From assembly GCA_902557605.1 (NCBI GenBank), contig CACEAQ010000002.1, forward strand, positions 1 through 64,000: a DNA stretch of 64,000 nt. The letters are read 5' to 3'. Shown piece after piece: positions 53,405 through 62,501 of the stretch (the stretch's first letter is position 1; the number at the start of each line of letters is the position of its first letter). This DNA comes from an uncultured Pelagibacteraceae bacterium. Its GTDB lineage: Bacteria > Pseudomonadota > Alphaproteobacteria > Pelagibacterales > Pelagibacteraceae. The notes under the pieces were generated by a model. That model had not been told where the DNA came from, did not search any database, and worked only from the letters and a program-made list of their open reading frames with translations. The position numbers and the translations under genes were made by a program.

Positions 53405-53432
53405 ATATGGGAATTATTTTTATTTTTTCAAG
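53405..53432 (-). promoter_or_regulatory. Sigma32 (RpoH)-type heat-shock promoter
   Basis: minus strand CTTGAAA (53432-53426), 14-nt spacer, CCCATAT (53411-53405). Confidence 0.75.
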
Positions 53433-53436
53433 ATTG

Positions 53437-55521
53437 TTATTTAAAAATTTTTGCTGATTTTAAAATAAAAGAATATTCTTCTGCCAGTTCTGTGATCGCA
53501 TTGTCGCGGCCAGACATTCCTCCATGACCTGCTGCTTCCATTTTACATTTTAATAATTGAATATTATTATCAGTTTTTGTTTCTCTAAGTTTTGCAATAT
53601 ATTTTACTGGCTCAGAGTAAAGGACTCTATTGTCAAACAGAGATGTTGTAATAAGCATCGACGGATAATCTTTTTTCTCAAGATTATTATAAGGAGAGTA
53701 AGATAGAATATATTCAAAGTACTCTTTACTTTTTATTGGATTTCCCCACATCTCCCATTCGCCTGGTGTTAACGGTAATTTTTCATTTAACATAGTTGTC
53801 ATTGTGTCTACAAATGGAACTAACAAAAGCATTCCAAAAAATAAATCTGGAGACAAATTAGCTACCGCACCACCCGTAAGACCTCCAGCTGATCCACCAT
53901 AAAAACAAATTCCACCCTTATAAGTATATCTTTGATTTATCAAATGATTTGCACATGCTACATAATCTAAAAAAGTATTTTTCTTTAATTTTTTTTTACC
54001 TTCAGCGTGCCAGTTATCACCAAGGTCGCCTCCACCTCTAATATGAGCTATTGCAAAAATAATTCCTCTATCTACAAGACAAAATCTTGAAGCACTAAAT
54101 GAACAATTAACCGAGTGTTTATAAGCTCCGTAGCTATAGAGCAATACTTTTGATTTTCCATTCTTTTTTGAGTCTTTTAATCTTACTAAACTAATTGGAA
54201 TTAAACGCCCATCATGTGATTTAGCCTTGATTCTCTCTACCACATATTTTTTTGGATCATGACCAGACGGAATTTCTGTTTCTTTAACTAATTTTTTTTC
54301 TTTATTGACGATATTATACTCGTAAACCCTTCCTGGAGTTGCCATACTCTCCCAACTTACTCTTATCATTGAAGTATTTGTATCTCTTTGCATTAAAGAA
54401 ATTCCAGGAACGCCTATTGGTTCATCTGAAATTTTAATTTCTTCTTCTTTGTTAGTGTTAAGATTTCTCACAAAAAGTTTTGGTATAGCATCAGACTTTT
54501 CAGATCTAAGGATATAATCATCTAAAAATTCAAATCCACCTATAACGGTTTCTTTTTTTGCGGGAACAAAAACTTCTAATTTCTCTATTTGATTAGTCTT
54601 ACATCTGAGCACCTTATAATCTCTAGCTTCTTCATTGGTATGCACATAAAAATAACCTTGCCAAGAGTCTATTGAATAACGAACATCATTTTTTCTTTTT
54701 TGAAAAAGTCTGGGTTTTATTTCTTTAGAGTCTGTGGGAAAAAAATATTCCTCAGTTGTGATGTGATCGGATGTTCCAATTATGAAATATTTTTCATCAG
54801 AAGTAATACCAATACCGCAAGTAAAAGTTTCGTCTTTTTCCTCAAATATTAGCTGATCTTTATCGGTCGATGTTCCAAGGACATGTTTGAAAATTTGTCT
54901 TGGTCTATGATATTCATCTAATTTTGAATAAAAGAAACTTTTATTATCCAAGGCCCAAGTAACACTACCACTAGTATTTTCAATTATATCTTTTTCATTT
55001 TTTCCTGTTCTAAGATCTCTTAAATAAATTGTGTAATATTCTGATCCTTTTAAATCGAGAGAATAAGCAATAAAATTATCACAATAAGAAGTGCTTACAG
55101 TTCCAACACCAAAGTATTCTGAACCAGAATTCTTTTTCTCCAAATCACCATCAAAAAAAACTTCCTCAGGCTTAGAGCCATCAATGAGTTGCCTCATTCT
55201 TTTTCCATAATTACCCTTGGCTTCTGTCTTAATCCAATAATAATATCTTTTATCTTTATATTTTAATCCAGTATCATCTAATTTTATTTTTCCTTTTATT
55301 TCGTTAAATAAGTTTTTCTGTAGTTCCTTAACGTCCGCAAAGTAGTCTTCAGTTATTCTGTTGTTAGCTTCTATGTAATCTTTGACTTCGGTATTTAATT
55401 TTTTTGGATCCTTTAAAACATCAAGGATATTTGGTTGATCTACCCAAGAATAATCATCTTCTAGTGGAATCCCGTGGTAATTTTTCGTAGTCTTAATTTT
55501 TTTAAGTTTTGGTATATTCAT
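53437..55521 (-). CDS. ptrB: Oligopeptidase B (protease II), S9A family
   Basis: ORF 694 aa; HGIPLEDDYSWV, HIRGGGDLGDNWHAEGK, CFYGGSAGGLTGGAVANLSPDLF, AAGHGGMSGR. Confidence 0.95.
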   Translation of the reverse strand: MNIPKLKKIKTTKNYHGIPLEDDYSWVDQPNILDVLKDPKKLNTEVKDYIEANNRITEDYFADVKELQKNLFNEIKGKIKLDDTGLKYKDKRYYYWIKTEAKGNYGKRMRQLIDGSKPEEVFFDGDLEKKNSGSEYFGVGTVSTSYCDNFIAYSLDLKGSEYYTIYLRDLRTGKNEKDIIENTSGSVTWALDNKSFFYSKLDEYHRPRQIFKHVLGTSTDKDQLIFEEKDETFTCGIGITSDEKYFIIGTSDHITTEEYFFPTDSKEIKPRLFQKRKNDVRYSIDSWQGYFYVHTNEEARDYKVLRCKTNQIEKLEVFVPAKKETVIGGFEFLDDYILRSEKSDAIPKLFVRNLNTNKEEEIKISDEPIGVPGISLMQRDTNTSMIRVSWESMATPGRVYEYNIVNKEKKLVKETEIPSGHDPKKYVVERIKAKSHDGRLIPISLVRLKDSKKNGKSKVLLYSYGAYKHSVNCSFSASRFCLVDRGIIFAIAHIRGGGDLGDNWHAEGKKKLKKNTFLDYVACANHLINQRYTYKGGICFYGGSAGGLTGGAVANLSPDLFFGMLLLVPFVDTMTTMLNEKLPLTPGEWEMWGNPIKSKEYFEYILSYSPYNNLEKKDYPSMLITTSLFDNRVLYSEPVKYIAKLRETKTDNNIQLLKCKMEAAGHGGMSGRDNAITELAEEYSFILKSAKIFK

Positions 55522-55534
55522 AACTGGAAATTAT

Positions 55535-56047
55535 ATGAATTTGTTTTTATTAGGAATTATCATTTTTGTCATTGTTTATTTGTTTTTAAACTGGTTTGCG
55601 AGAGCTAGTTCAAAGAAAATAGCTACTAGCATAAAAAAAATTGCAATTTATATATCACTAATTCTTGCCGTTCTATTTACAGTAGCTGGAAAATTTATTT
55701 TTAGTTTACCAATGTGGTTGATCTTGCTCTCTGGACTTAAAATAAAAGGATTTACGGCTCTACAAATGTATCAATTATGGAGATTAATTCAGTTTATGAA
55801 AAACAATACTGGTAGGTTTTCTCAAGGGGAATTCGGAAAATCACCAGGCTCATCAAGTCTTACATCTGAAGAGGCCTATAAATTATTGGGTCTTAAAAAA
55901 GGAGCAAGCAAAGAAGAAGTATTAAAAGCAGCTAATCAACTACAAAAAAAAATTCATCCTGACATGAACCGAAATGTGGACAGTTCTAGATTAAGTCAGT
56001 TAGTAAATGAAGCTAAAGAAAAAATAATTAAAACCGATTTTAGTTAG
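55535..56047 (+). CDS. Membrane-anchored J-domain protein
   Basis: ORF 170 aa; two TM segments and C-terminal EEAYKLLGLKKGASKEEVLKAANQLQKKIHPDMN (HPD). Confidence 0.85.
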   Translation: MNLFLLGIIIFVIVYLFLNWFARASSKKIATSIKKIAIYISLILAVLFTVAGKFIFSLPMWLILLSGLKIKGFTALQMYQLWRLIQFMKNNTGRFSQGEFGKSPGSSSLTSEEAYKLLGLKKGASKEEVLKAANQLQKKIHPDMNRNVDSSRLSQLVNEAKEKIIKTDFS

Positions 56048-56999
56048 ACAAAAGCTCAATACATTTATTATAAACTTTGTCGAAAGAGATATTATCTGCT
56101 CCTAAAGTGTCGTGAGTTGTTGTTTCCTCGGTTTCACCCTCAGGCACAATTATTTCGATATTTTTAGAATATTTGCCATAAGCTTGAACTGGGCTATCCA
56201 TAAATAATGCTAGACATTTTAAATTTAATGCAGATGAGATATGAAGCCACCCAGTGTCATTACCAATATATAAATCACAATTTTTAATGATTGGCAGCGT
56301 TTCTCTAATTTTTAAGTCTTTAAATGAGGTACACTTATCTTTAATATTTGAATTAAAAATTTCACTAATCAGCTCTTTGTCATTTTTACCAGCAGCAATG
56401 TAAAATTTAGATGGCACTATTTTATTTATCTTTTCGCATAATTTAATATAATTTTTTATAGACCATCTTTTTGTAGGACCGCTAGCGGAAATACCTAAAC
56501 AAATATGCTTAAATTCTTTGGCAAATTTCTTTCTAGATTTTTCTATTTTTTCTTTATTAAGTTGTAAGTTTGGCTGTGTAGAAACAATTGAACCTAACTC
56601 ATACTCAGTAAAGATTTTTGCAGAAGTCACAAAATTATCTTTTTTTCTAAATAACGGATATTGAGATATTTTTTTTATTCCAGCTAGTTTTGAAATTAAA
56701 AAATATCTTAATGAACTACTGAAGATAAATACTTTATTAAATTTTTTTTCTCTTAATTTTTTTGCAAGATTAAAAAAGCCAGATATACCATCATGAGACC
56801 CAGCATTTGTTTTTGTTCGTTCTAAAGTGATAATCTCATTAATTTGATCATCATCCATTAAAAGATCGCTTGCTCTTGAATTCGCTTTTACCAAAAGAGA
56901 GACCGGTGAATTGCACTTTTTAGAAATTGCATGAATATATGGAAGATAAATAACCATATCCCCCATACCAATTTTAGGTTGTATTACTAAAACTTTCAT
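56040..56999 (-). CDS. Glycosyltransferase family 9 (heptosyltransferase-like)
   Basis: ORF 319 aa; IGMGDMVIYLPYIHAISKK, LYIGNDTGWLHISSALNLKCLALF. Confidence 0.85.
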   Translation of the reverse strand: MKVLVIQPKIGMGDMVIYLPYIHAISKKCNSPVSLLVKANSRASDLLMDDDQINEIITLERTKTNAGSHDGISGFFNLAKKLREKKFNKVFIFSSSLRYFLISKLAGIKKISQYPLFRKKDNFVTSAKIFTEYELGSIVSTQPNLQLNKEKIEKSRKKFAKEFKHICLGISASGPTKRWSIKNYIKLCEKINKIVPSKFYIAAGKNDKELISEIFNSNIKDKCTSFKDLKIRETLPIIKNCDLYIGNDTGWLHISSALNLKCLALFMDSPVQAYGKYSKNIEIIVPEGETEETTTHDTLGADNISFDKVYNKCIELLSN

Positions 57000-57042
57000 T
57001 TTAATTTTAATATAACTTAGATAAAATAATTTAGGTAAGATT

Positions 57043-57933
57043 ATGATTAAAAAAGGTGTTTACGCTGCAAGTTTAAGCATCCTTAATAAGGAAAAAACTT
57101 TAAATATCGATTTGACTATTAACCATGCGGTTAATGCAATTAAAAGTGGCTTACACGGAGTATTTTTTTTTGGTTCAACTGGGCAAAGTCAATTAATTTC
57201 TATTACAGAAAAAAAAGAATTTATTGCAAAAATATCAAGTCACAAAATGAGAAAACAATTCTTTTTAGGTACGGGGTGTAATTCCTTAAATGAAAATATA
57301 GATTTAATTAAATATGCCATGGAATATGATTTTAGGGATTTTTTAATTATGCCACCTGCATATTATAAAGGAAACACCGATGAAGGGGTGTTAAACTTTT
57401 ACTCAAGTATTGTAAAGTCGGCACCAAAAATAAAAATTATTCTTTATAATTTTGAAAAACTAAGTGGTTATAAGTTTTCCCCTGAAGCAGTCACAAGGTT
57501 AGTAAAATTATTTCCAGAAAATATAATAGGCTGCAAAGATTCAAGTTATAATTTATTTGAGATATTAAGATTAAAAAACTTTTTAATGTTTCCTGGTTCA
57601 GAGGCAAAATTACTTAAAGGTTTAAAACTTGGATGCTCCGGATGTATTTCAGCTGTAACAAATGTTACACATTCACTTGCCAGGCAAGTATTTAATGATT
57701 TTGAAGATCGGAAAAATCAAACTGAAAATGAGCAATTAATTGCAGTAAGAGAAACTTTCGATCAATATAATTTGATATCAGCATTGCATAGTTTTCATTC
57801 GCTAAAAGATCAAAATTATAAGAATATACTACCTCCATTAACTTTACTAAGTGAAAATAAACAAAAAGAGCTTATGAAAAAATTGAATGGATTAAATTTT
57901 TCATTAGAAAAAAATAAAGTAGCATACTCATGA
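57043..57933 (+). CDS. DapA/N-acetylneuraminate lyase family aldolase
   Basis: ORF 296 aa; GVFFFGSTGQSQLISITEKKEFI, IGCKDSSYNLFE (Schiff-base Lys). Confidence 0.85.
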   Translation: MIKKGVYAASLSILNKEKTLNIDLTINHAVNAIKSGLHGVFFFGSTGQSQLISITEKKEFIAKISSHKMRKQFFLGTGCNSLNENIDLIKYAMEYDFRDFLIMPPAYYKGNTDEGVLNFYSSIVKSAPKIKIILYNFEKLSGYKFSPEAVTRLVKLFPENIIGCKDSSYNLFEILRLKNFLMFPGSEAKLLKGLKLGCSGCISAVTNVTHSLARQVFNDFEDRKNQTENEQLIAVRETFDQYNLISALHSFHSLKDQNYKNILPPLTLLSENKQKELMKKLNGLNFSLEKNKVAYS

Positions 57934-59135
57934 TACTAGCAAGGATATTTTCAAAAATTTATAAAGAAGGAGGCATAATATTAATTGACGCCAAGGGACA
58001 AAAATATATTTGCGCAAATCCTAGAAAAGAAAAACCGGTAACATTAAAACTTTTAAAAGATAATTTACAATGGAAATTATTAATTGACCCTGAACTTGAA
58101 TTTCCTGAGGCATATATGAGAAATGAGATCATTATTGAAAATGCATCGTTAAAAGATTTTTTAATGGATTTGATTAAAAATCTTGGCAGAAATGAAGTTT
58201 CAAGAGCGAGCTTGATAACAAAGAAAATCTATCAAGCTTGGAGATACCTTACAAATTTTAATTTGCCTAGTAAGTCCCGAAAAAATATTGAACATCATTA
58301 TGATATTGGCGGAAAAAGAGGTGAAAAACTTTATGATATTTTCTTAGATACAAAACATAGATTATATTCATGTGCTTATTGGAAAGATGAAACTAAAACT
58401 CTCGAAGACGCTCAACAAAATAAAATAGACCATATTGTAAAGAAACTAGATATTAAAGAGGGTTCAAAAGTTCTTGAAGTAGGTTGTGGTTGGGGCGGGA
58501 TGGCGCTTGAAATAGCTAAACAAAAAAAATGTGAAGTAACTGGTATTTCTTTAAGCAAAAATCAAATCATATATTGTAAAGAAAAGGCAAAGGAGCTTGG
58601 ATTAGACAATCAAGTAAAGTTTGAACTACTCGATTATAGAGAGGCACAAGGAAGCTACGATAGGATTTACTCAGTTGGTATGTTTGAACATGTAGGTAAG
58701 AAATTTTACTCAACTTTTTTTAAAACAATGAATCGATTACTGAAAGATGATGGTCTTTTTTTATTGCATACAATTGGAGTAGTGGACAAACCATCGCCTC
58801 CTAATAAATTTATAAATAAATATATTTTTCCAGGGGGAGTTTGTCCATCTTTTAGCCAAATAATAACACCCTTAGAAAAGACAGGATTAATAGTAGCAGA
58901 CTCCGAAACACTTATCAGACATTACGACAAAACTTTAGAAAGCTGGCTAGAAAGGTTCTTAAATAAAAAAAATCTTGTTAAAGATTTGTTTGACGAAAAA
59001 TTTGTAAAAATGTGGGAATTTTATTTAGCTAGTTGTGCAGCCGCCTTTAAATATCGTGATCTTGTTGTTTTTCAATTACAAATTGTCAAGAACTTTCAAT
59101 CAGCACATAGAACAAGAGACTATATATATTCATAA
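57930..59135 (+). CDS. cfa: Cyclopropane-fatty-acyl-phospholipid synthase family protein
   Basis: ORF 401 aa; IEHHYDIG, YSCAYWKDETKTLEDAQQNKIDHIVKKL, VLEVGCGWGGMALEIA. Confidence 0.92.
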   Translation: MILARIFSKIYKEGGIILIDAKGQKYICANPRKEKPVTLKLLKDNLQWKLLIDPELEFPEAYMRNEIIIENASLKDFLMDLIKNLGRNEVSRASLITKKIYQAWRYLTNFNLPSKSRKNIEHHYDIGGKRGEKLYDIFLDTKHRLYSCAYWKDETKTLEDAQQNKIDHIVKKLDIKEGSKVLEVGCGWGGMALEIAKQKKCEVTGISLSKNQIIYCKEKAKELGLDNQVKFELLDYREAQGSYDRIYSVGMFEHVGKKFYSTFFKTMNRLLKDDGLFLLHTIGVVDKPSPPNKFINKYIFPGGVCPSFSQIITPLEKTGLIVADSETLIRHYDKTLESWLERFLNKKNLVKDLFDEKFVKMWEFYLASCAAAFKYRDLVVFQLQIVKNFQSAHRTRDYIYS

Positions 59136-59161
59136 AAACTGTTATTAAATTAAGTAACAGC

Positions 59162-60373
59162 ATGAAAAGAAAGAAAAAAAAACTTAAGAAAAATAAGTCA
59201 ATTAGATTAAAAAGACTTAAATCTAGAAAATCTGCTAAAAAAAGAAGAAAAGTCTCAAAAAAAAAACCAAAAATAAAAAAAATAATTAAAAAAAGAAGAA
59301 AAAAAATAAAGATTCGAAAAAAGAAAATTCATTCATCAAAATCTAACAGTAAAAAAACTCAAAAAACAAGGATGGTGGTTTCAAGAATTTTAAGTTTAAG
59401 TGATAAAATTAAATCAATGATAAGATTTAATTTCAATCTTGATAAATCTCTGCAGAATTTTTTTCAAAGTATTTCAAATAGAGTTTTAAATATTAAAAAA
59501 GTCATTCAAGAGGAAAGAGAAAAGCAAAAACAAGAAAAAATAAGAGAAATGGAGAAAGAAAAAATAGAAGCCAAGAAACGTTTTATGCAACAAGAGGAAA
59601 TAGCATTAAAAGCTAAAGCTTTGGAGCTTAAAGAAGAAAAAGAATTAAGTCGCCAATTATCAATCGATCTAAAAAAATTTTTACGTGAGGATCAAGCTGA
59701 ACTTAGAAGAGAGCGGGCAGAAAAACAAAGGAGATTTTTAGAGCAAATTAAACTTGAAAAGAAAATTGAGAGTTTTGTTCGTAGAGAGGAAAAAGAAGTT
59801 CAAGCTCTTTCAAAATATGTTTTAAGTCAACAAAGGGAGTCCTACGATGATGTAAAACTAAGAATAGATAAGATTAAAGAAAAATATAAAGCCTTAAGAC
59901 AACAAAAAGTTGAAGAAGCAATTAGAGAAAGACTAACTCAATTTGGTATAGAGGTAAAAGATAGCGATACAAAAGAAATATTATTAGAAAAGGAGAGAGT
60001 TTATAATGAGGAGAGAGAAAAGGTAGAGTATGCATTAGAGTCTTTCTATAGAGCTTCCCATTCACTTTGTTTCATGATTTCAAAAAGATATTTAAGCAAA
60101 CACCTTCCAATAATGAGGTGTATAGATAAAAGGATTGAAGAGTCAGCTATATATATAAAATGGGATGATACCCCTGAGGATGAGTGGCTTATTTGTATTT
60201 ATTTAAAAGATGATTCTCCTACTGAGGGAATAGTTATTGAAGACAAGACTGATCCAGAAAAAAATATTTCAAAAGAATTTCAGAGAGATCAGATTTTTAA
60301 TGCTTCAGATTTCATGGTCGACTCGCTTACTGCTCTACTTGAGAGAGAGCGAAATAAAAAAAAAGCTAGTTGA
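59162..60373 (+). CDS. Lys/Arg-rich coiled-coil protein of unknown function
   Basis: ORF 403 aa; ~75-aa very basic N-terminus, charged coiled-coil middle, distinct C-terminal region. Confidence 0.75.
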   Translation: MKRKKKKLKKNKSIRLKRLKSRKSAKKRRKVSKKKPKIKKIIKKRRKKIKIRKKKIHSSKSNSKKTQKTRMVVSRILSLSDKIKSMIRFNFNLDKSLQNFFQSISNRVLNIKKVIQEEREKQKQEKIREMEKEKIEAKKRFMQQEEIALKAKALELKEEKELSRQLSIDLKKFLREDQAELRRERAEKQRRFLEQIKLEKKIESFVRREEKEVQALSKYVLSQQRESYDDVKLRIDKIKEKYKALRQQKVEEAIRERLTQFGIEVKDSDTKEILLEKERVYNEEREKVEYALESFYRASHSLCFMISKRYLSKHLPIMRCIDKRIEESAIYIKWDDTPEDEWLICIYLKDDSPTEGIVIEDKTDPEKNISKEFQRDQIFNASDFMVDSLTALLERERNKKKAS

Positions 60374-61469
60374 TAAGATCATTTAATTTTTTAATCTCAC
60401 CAATTTTGAAAATAATTGCTTCGTCTTTTTTATAGCCGAATTTTTCGGCATTTTCTTTAAACCTTACGGGAGGTTCCCATATCGGTTCCAAACTTAATAT
60501 TGCCGTTCCCCAATGCATTCCTATAACTTTTTTTACTTCTAAGTCTTTCATTAAAGATAAAAGCTCTTCAGGATTTGCGTGAGCTGTAGATTTATCCTTG
60601 ACTGGAACCAGTGGAAAGAAATTATAAGCGCCTAAATTTCCAAATCCCAAATCGATAGGACCAAATTTTTTTCCTAATTCTTTGTAAAATGGTGCTGGTC
60701 CAGTATCACAAGCAAAAAAGATTTTTTTATTTTTGTATTCAATTAAAAAGCTCCCCCAAAGTGATCTATTTGTATTTCCATCTCCCCAGATCCATCGTTT
60801 GGACCAATGTTGACTTGGAAGCATTGTTACTGTGATTTCATCATTAATTTTAATTTTATCAAACCAATCCATTTCTTTAACAGTATCTTTTTTATATCCA
60901 TTTTTTGTGAAATATTTTCCAAGTTTAAGAGGCACAAGAACTTTAGTATTCTTATAAGGAAAGTTTTTTATCGTGCGAATACTCATGTGGTCATAATGAT
61001 TGTGTGTCAGCAAAAATAAATCTATTTTCGGAAGTTCTTTAAGAGTTAAAGGAGATTCTATATATTTTTTAGGCCCAAACACCATAGGTCCATAATTTTT
61101 TTCGAAAACTGGATCAGTAATAATTGTAGTGTTTCCAAGTTTAATTATAAAGCTCGCGTGATCAAGCCACATCACATATGAGTCGGATTTATGTTTTTCA
61201 AGATTTTTTAAAACTATTTTTTTATCAATTACATGTTCAGGTGGATAATCAATCTTAAGTTTCTTTTTTTCCTCCCTAAAAACTTTCCAATCCCATTTAA
61301 AATTAGGATCCCTTTTTGGACCTCCCTCAAGATTTCTAAAAGCATATAATTTTCCATCTTTATAAATATGATGATAAGGTTTTTTTTCCATAGCATTTAA
61401 ATTAGTACTTAATGAAAATAATATATACAGAATAAGGGGTATTCGCATACCCCTTATTAGCACAGACAA
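60366..61469 (-). CDS. Metallo-beta-lactamase-fold hydrolase (NAPE-PLD/UlaG-like)
   Basis: ORF 367 aa; WLDHASFIIKLGNTTIITDPVF, LLTHNHYDHMSIRTI, FFACDTGPAPF, IGMHWGTAILS. Confidence 0.9.
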   Translation of the reverse strand: MSVLIRGMRIPLILYILFSLSTNLNAMEKKPYHHIYKDGKLYAFRNLEGGPKRDPNFKWDWKVFREEKKKLKIDYPPEHVIDKKIVLKNLEKHKSDSYVMWLDHASFIIKLGNTTIITDPVFEKNYGPMVFGPKKYIESPLTLKELPKIDLFLLTHNHYDHMSIRTIKNFPYKNTKVLVPLKLGKYFTKNGYKKDTVKEMDWFDKIKINDEITVTMLPSQHWSKRWIWGDGNTNRSLWGSFLIEYKNKKIFFACDTGPAPFYKELGKKFGPIDLGFGNLGAYNFFPLVPVKDKSTAHANPEELLSLMKDLEVKKVIGMHWGTAILSLEPIWEPPVRFKENAEKFGYKKDEAIIFKIGEIKKLNDLIN

Positions 61470-61486
61470 TTAAATTTAAAAGGAAA

Positions 61487-61690
61487 TTAAATATCCGAAC
61501 AATTAGATTTATTTATTCTCTTATCAAATGATTTAAGTGCTTCTTTTGAAATGACCCAAACATACGAGCTCTCTTTTAAACCATTTTCATCAGCAGCTGT
61601 ACATCTTTTGCCAAATTTTACTTTGGCCATGTTGCCTCCAGCACAATTAGTCAACATAAGCAACAACATAAAAGTAGATAATATTTTCAT
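61487..61690 (-). CDS. Small lipoprotein of unknown function
   Basis: ORF 67 aa; signal peptide with LTNC lipobox. Confidence 0.65.
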   Translation of the reverse strand: MKILSTFMLLLMLTNCAGGNMAKVKFGKRCTAADENGLKESSYVWVISKEALKSFDKRINKSNCSDI

Positions 61691-61762
61691 GATTAAAATT
61701 TAAAGTTAGAGTCTGTGCTTTGCTTGGCATAATTTGGACCAAAAAAAGAAATTGAAACTTTA

Positions 61763-62191
61763 TTGAATAAGATAAATTTTAGCCTTATGATTGAAATTAT
61801 GTCTAAAAGCCACATTTATGAATTGAAAGTTTATGTTGAAGACGTTGACTTTGGTCGAGTATTTTACTCTAGATATCTTCAGTATATCGAGAGAGCTAGA
61901 ACGGAGTTAATACACGAAAAATTTGGTCTTACTTTAACTGAACTTATGAACGAGCACGAAATAATGTTTGTCGTTAGGAAATGCAACATTAAATACCTAA
62001 AATCAGCAGTTTTTGAAGATAATCTAAGTGTCGAAACAGTTGTTTTAAAAAAAACCAACGTTAGACTAGGCTTGCTTCAAGAGATTAAAAGAGACGGAGA
62101 AGTTCTTGTTAGTGCAGAAGTGGAACTAGCAGTGGTAGATCGAAGTGGGTCAATAAAAAAACTTTCTAAAGATTTATATGAAAAAATTTAA
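61763..62191 (+). CDS. ybgC: YbgC-type acyl-CoA thioesterase
   Basis: ORF 142 aa; VYVEDVDFGRVFYSRYLQYIERARTELI; start may be an internal ATG (MSKSHIYEL). Confidence 0.9.
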   Translation: MNKINFSLMIEIMSKSHIYELKVYVEDVDFGRVFYSRYLQYIERARTELIHEKFGLTLTELMNEHEIMFVVRKCNIKYLKSAVFEDNLSVETVVLKKTNVRLGLLQEIKRDGEVLVSAEVELAVVDRSGSIKKLSKDLYEKI

Positions 62192-62279
62192 ATTTGGCTA
62201 AGAAACGCCAAATATCTGCCTAAATTTACGTTATAAACTATATTCAATTCAAGTTTGCAAATTCAGCAATACTCATAAA

Positions 62280-62426
62280 GTGAAAAATAAATTAAAAAGA
62301 ATCATGCGAATTAAACAACCAAAAAAAAACAAGTTAAAGACTAATATTGATAAGAAATTCAAAAAAATCTCTCTCTTCGAACTTCAAAATAGTCCAAAAT
62401 TTCTAAATTTTAGAGTTCGAGCATAA
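62280..62426 (+). CDS. Candidate 48-aa basic small protein (GTG start; ATG alternative at 62304)
   Basis: Read directly: (V/M)KNKLKRIMRIKQPKKNKLKTNIDKKFKKISLFELQNSPKFLNFRVRA*; lies in the largest intergenic gap and precedes a terminator. Confidence 0.4.
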   Translation: MKNKLKRIMRIKQPKKNKLKTNIDKKFKKISLFELQNSPKFLNFRVRA

Positions 62427-62444
62427 TCTTTCCTCCTAAAAAAA

Positions 62445-62476
62445 CAGTGGCTTAATCTAATTAGGCCATTGTTTTT
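62445..62476 (+). terminator. Intrinsic terminator
   Basis: CAGTGGCTTAAT-CTA-ATTAGGCCATTG 12-bp stem (with G-U pairs) followed by TTTTT. Confidence 0.85.
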
Positions 62477-62501
62477 ATACCAATAATTGTTAAATTAATT
62501 T

